A stretch of DNA of 14,511 nt from JBDTMT01 sp033764095 (GTDB lineage: Bacteria > Desulfobacterota > Binatia > HRBIN30 > CADEER01): the NCBI GenBank assembly GCA_033764095.1, contig JANRJF010000087.1, positions 1-14,511 of the forward strand. Reading direction: 5' to 3'. The notes beneath the pieces were generated by a model, which saw only the letters and a list, made by a program, of their open reading frames with translations, ran no database searches and was not told the DNA's origin. Shown here piece after piece: positions 13,007 through 14,511 of this stretch. Position 1 is the first letter of the stretch, and each line of letters starts with the position of its first letter. The position numbers and the translations under genes were made by a program.

Positions 13007-14177
13007 TCGGTGCGTCGGTGAGGTCGACCATGGCGCCGCCGGTGTTCACCTCGAAGGTGTGGCCGCTCCACACCACGCGGTTGCCGCCGAAGGCGGCGAA
13101 CCAGATGGCGGTGAGGAAGAGATCCTTCGGGACGACCAGCAGCAGCTCCCACCAGCGCATCGGGGCCTTGAGGTGCACCCAGGCCATGCGCGCCGCGACC
13201 AGATGGCGCAGGCCGAGGACGCTGCCGCTGACCAGCCAGGCGAACGGGCTGAAGCCGCCGGCGAGCAGATTGATCACCGCCCAGAAGCTGCCGTGCGTGA
13301 GGATGCTGCCGAAGTATCCCCACGGCCGATTGATGCGATAGGTGCGCGCCCAGCGCAGCTGATGGTCGAACAGGCGGCGCCAGCTGCCGACCGCGAGGAC
13401 GGTCTCGACCACTTCCTGGCTGAGCTCGTTGACGTAGCCCTTCTGGAAGACGCGGTAACCGATCTCGTAGTCGTCGGCGAGCAGATCGGCGATCGGCAGG
13501 AAGCCGCCGATCTCGTCGAGCACCTCGCGGCGCAGCGCGATGGTGGCGCCGAAGGCGTAGCTCGCCTTCTCGACCTTGCGTGCCAGCATCACCAGCGCGG
13601 CGAAGTCGGTGTTGACGAACAGCGCCTCGACCAGCGACGGCAGGCCGCCGGTGCTGGCGGCGCGATAGAGGCAGGTGGAGACGCCGACGCGGCGGTTGCG
13701 CAGCGGCTCGACGACGCGCGCCAGGTACTCGGGCCCGACGCGGATGTCCGAATCGGCCAGCACGATGACGTCGTGCTTGGCGCGCTCGTACATGTTGTGC
13801 AGGTTGCTGACCTTGTAGTTGCTGCCGTAGATGCGCGGGTCGACCACCAGCTCGAGGTCGAGCTGCGGAAACTCGCGCTGCAGCCGCCGCACCACCGGGA
13901 TGGCCGGATCGGTCGCGTCGGCGACGCCGCACAGCACCTGGAAGGTCGGGTACTGCTGCACGCACAGGGTCCGCAGGTTCTCGTAGAGCTCGACGTCCAG
14001 GCCCTTGAGCGGCTTCAGGACGGTGACCGGCGGCTGGAACGGCGGCCGCAACGCCGCCCGCGGGCGGAAGAACTGCGCCGCCGACCACAGCTCGATCAGG
14101 TAGAAGACCGCCGAGGCTCCCAGCCCGACGACGATGGGCAGGAAGAGCAGCGACACGGCGTCAAGCTCGACGTTCAT
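12948..14177 (-). CDS. hpnI: HpnI-like family 2 membrane glycosyltransferase (hopanoid/ceramide glucosyltransferase type)
   Basis: The protein has 409 aa. ATG 14177 is preceded by GAGGTG. Residues about 8-30 form an N-terminal membrane helix. PPVTVLKPLKGLD (49-61) opens the GT-A domain. Other family motifs are GSNYKVSNL (118-126), DSD (142-144), DDYEIG (235-240) and QLRWARTYR (273-281), the (Q/R)xxRW signature of ceramide glucosyltransferase/GT21-like enzymes. Several C-terminal hydrophobic segments (about 285-320 and 345-365) anchor it in the inner membrane. HpnI adds N-acetylglucosamine to bacteriohopanetetrol in hopanoid side-chain synthesis. No other hopanoid gene is in the window, so a different lipid acceptor is possible. 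The last roughly 20 residues (RTQNPTEDPEALISR) come from a repeat element and look non-native. Confidence 0.8.
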   Translation of the reverse strand: MNVELDAVSLLFLPIVVGLGASAVFYLIELWSAAQFFRPRAALRPPFQPPVTVLKPLKGLDVELYENLRTLCVQQYPTFQVLCGVADATDPAIPVVRRLQREFPQLDLELVVDPRIYGSNYKVSNLHNMYERAKHDVIVLADSDIRVGPEYLARVVEPLRNRRVGVSTCLYRAASTGGLPSLVEALFVNTDFAALVMLARKVEKASYAFGATIALRREVLDEIGGFLPIADLLADDYEIGYRVFQKGYVNELSQEVVETVLAVGSWRRLFDHQLRWARTYRINRPWGYFGSILTHGSFWAVINLLAGGFSPFAWLVSGSVLGLRHLVAARMAWVHLKAPMRWWELLLVVPKDLFLTAIWFAAFGGNRVVWSGHTFEVNTGGAMVDLTDAPRSPQRTQNPTEDPEALISR

Positions 14178-14198
14178 TGCACCTCAGCCTCAACCACT

Positions 14199-14214
14199 CT
14201 GACCGGCCGGTCAG
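14199..14214. promoter_or_regulatory. Palindromic operator-like site upstream of hpnI
   Basis: CTGACCGGCCGGTCAG is a perfect 16-base palindrome 21 bases upstream of the hpnI start. A third half-site, TGACCGG, occurs on the minus strand at about 14224-14218 in direct orientation. This arrangement resembles operators of TetR-type repressors, and a TTGACC (-35-like) hexamer overlaps the third half-site. No regulator gene is in the window. GC-rich DNA gives such palindromes by chance at a modest rate. Confidence 0.45.
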
Positions 14215-14223
14215 GCCCCGGTC

Positions 14224-14249
14224 AAAAAAAGCGCCCGCCGAGGCGGACG
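14224..14249 (-). terminator. Intrinsic terminator between the oxidoreductase-like gene and hpnI
   Basis: On the minus strand CGTCCGC pairs with GCGGGCG (7 bp, one G-T pair) across a CTCG loop and is followed by C and seven T. It should end transcripts coming from the gene at 14392-14511, implying that hpnI has its own promoter in the 46 bases that remain. Confidence 0.75.
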
Positions 14250-14391
14250 TTTTGTGCGACGCACGACAACGGGGACCCCCTATAAAGGATGGCAGGGGGA
14301 GTCAATTCGCTTGGAGCAGCCTTCAGCCATCTGCTTTCAGCTGTCAGCCATCGAATTGTCACATGGCTGCAAGCTGAAAGCCGATCGCTGC
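14250..14391. other. Intergenic stretch with an inverted repeat
   Basis: No gene is seen here. GCTTTCAGCTGTCAGCCA (14333-14350) and TGGCTGCAAGCTGAAAGC (14364-14381) are inverted copies with two mismatches, forming a hairpin with a 13-base loop just after the stop of the oxidoreductase-like gene. It resembles a small dispersed palindrome and lacks a T-run of its own. Confidence 0.7.
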
Positions 14392-14511
14392 TTACAGCGG
14401 GCCGACTGCCAGTTGCCGTTCGGCGGCGCCGGGCGAGACCAGATTCGCGGCATTGCGCAGCGCGACGGCGATCAGGGTGAGGGTCGGGTTGTAGCCCGAG
14501 CCGGTCGGCAT
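14392..14511 (-). CDS. C-terminal end of a probable GMC-type FAD oxidoreductase (runs off the right edge)
   Basis: The minus-strand frame is open from the window edge to TAA at 14394-14392, giving 39 codons. It begins MPTGSGYNPTLTLIAVALRN. Segments of the form G-x-NPTLT-hydrophobic-A-LR are typical of the final FAD-contacting helix of GMC oxidoreductases (choline and glucose dehydrogenase type). The remaining residues are a non-conserved tail. The ATG at the edge is an internal Met, not a start. With so little sequence the family call is tentative, and the substrate cannot be guessed. Confidence 0.5.
   Translation of the reverse strand: MPTGSGYNPTLTLIAVALRNAANLVSPGAAERQLAVGPL

Noticed and set aside
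1..14511. CRISPR array, tRNA, rRNA, integrase or transposase
   Set aside because: No regularly spaced direct repeats, tRNA-like cloverleaf, rRNA segments or recombinase motifs were seen. The repeats present are isolated inverted pairs.

Overview
The window is high-GC DNA (roughly two thirds G+C), almost fully coding, from a Gram-negative bacterium with an outer membrane (TonB, a TonB-dependent receptor and BtuFCD). Dockerin-like EF-hand pairs, Thr/Pro/Ser stalks, a hopanoid-type glycosyltransferase and many short palindromic repeats suggest a deltaproteobacterium-like or Binatota-like lineage. That placement is an inference.

The theme is vitamin B12 (cobalamin) capture. A cobalamin riboswitch with a visible antiterminator/terminator platform lies at about 8534-8780 on the minus strand. 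It heads a leftward run of genes: a secreted beta-propeller (6958-8364), two tandem paralogous secreted proteins (5714-6937 and 4593-5717), a PP-loop ATP pyrophosphatase (3895-4596), a BtuB-like TonB-dependent receptor (1871-3898), a second beta-propeller with an EF-hand pair (426-1874) and the N-terminus of a TonB protein (1-342). Four consecutive junctions are 4-base ATGA stop/start overlaps, so the run is probably one translationally coupled operon. Divergently, on the plus strand, lie btuF (8938-9846), a zinc alcohol dehydrogenase (9949-11055), btuC (11069-12112) and btuD (12102-12932). Together these would carry corrinoid from surface capture, through the TonB-powered receptor, to the periplasmic binding protein and the inner-membrane ABC importer.

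To the right, on the minus strand, are an hpnI-like glycosyltransferase (12948-14177) with a palindromic operator-like site and a terminator upstream, and the last 39 codons of a probable GMC-type oxidoreductase (14392-14511).

The most unusual feature is a set of inverted-repeat elements from several unrelated families that run into coding sequence. Two lie in frame between the start codon and the signal peptide of operon genes (1726-1860 and 5586-5693). Copies of another family supply the last codons and stops of btuF and btuD, and the end of the hpnI-like gene also lies in such a copy (9823-9930 and 12913-13006). A further copy covers the likely start of btuF (8851-8972).
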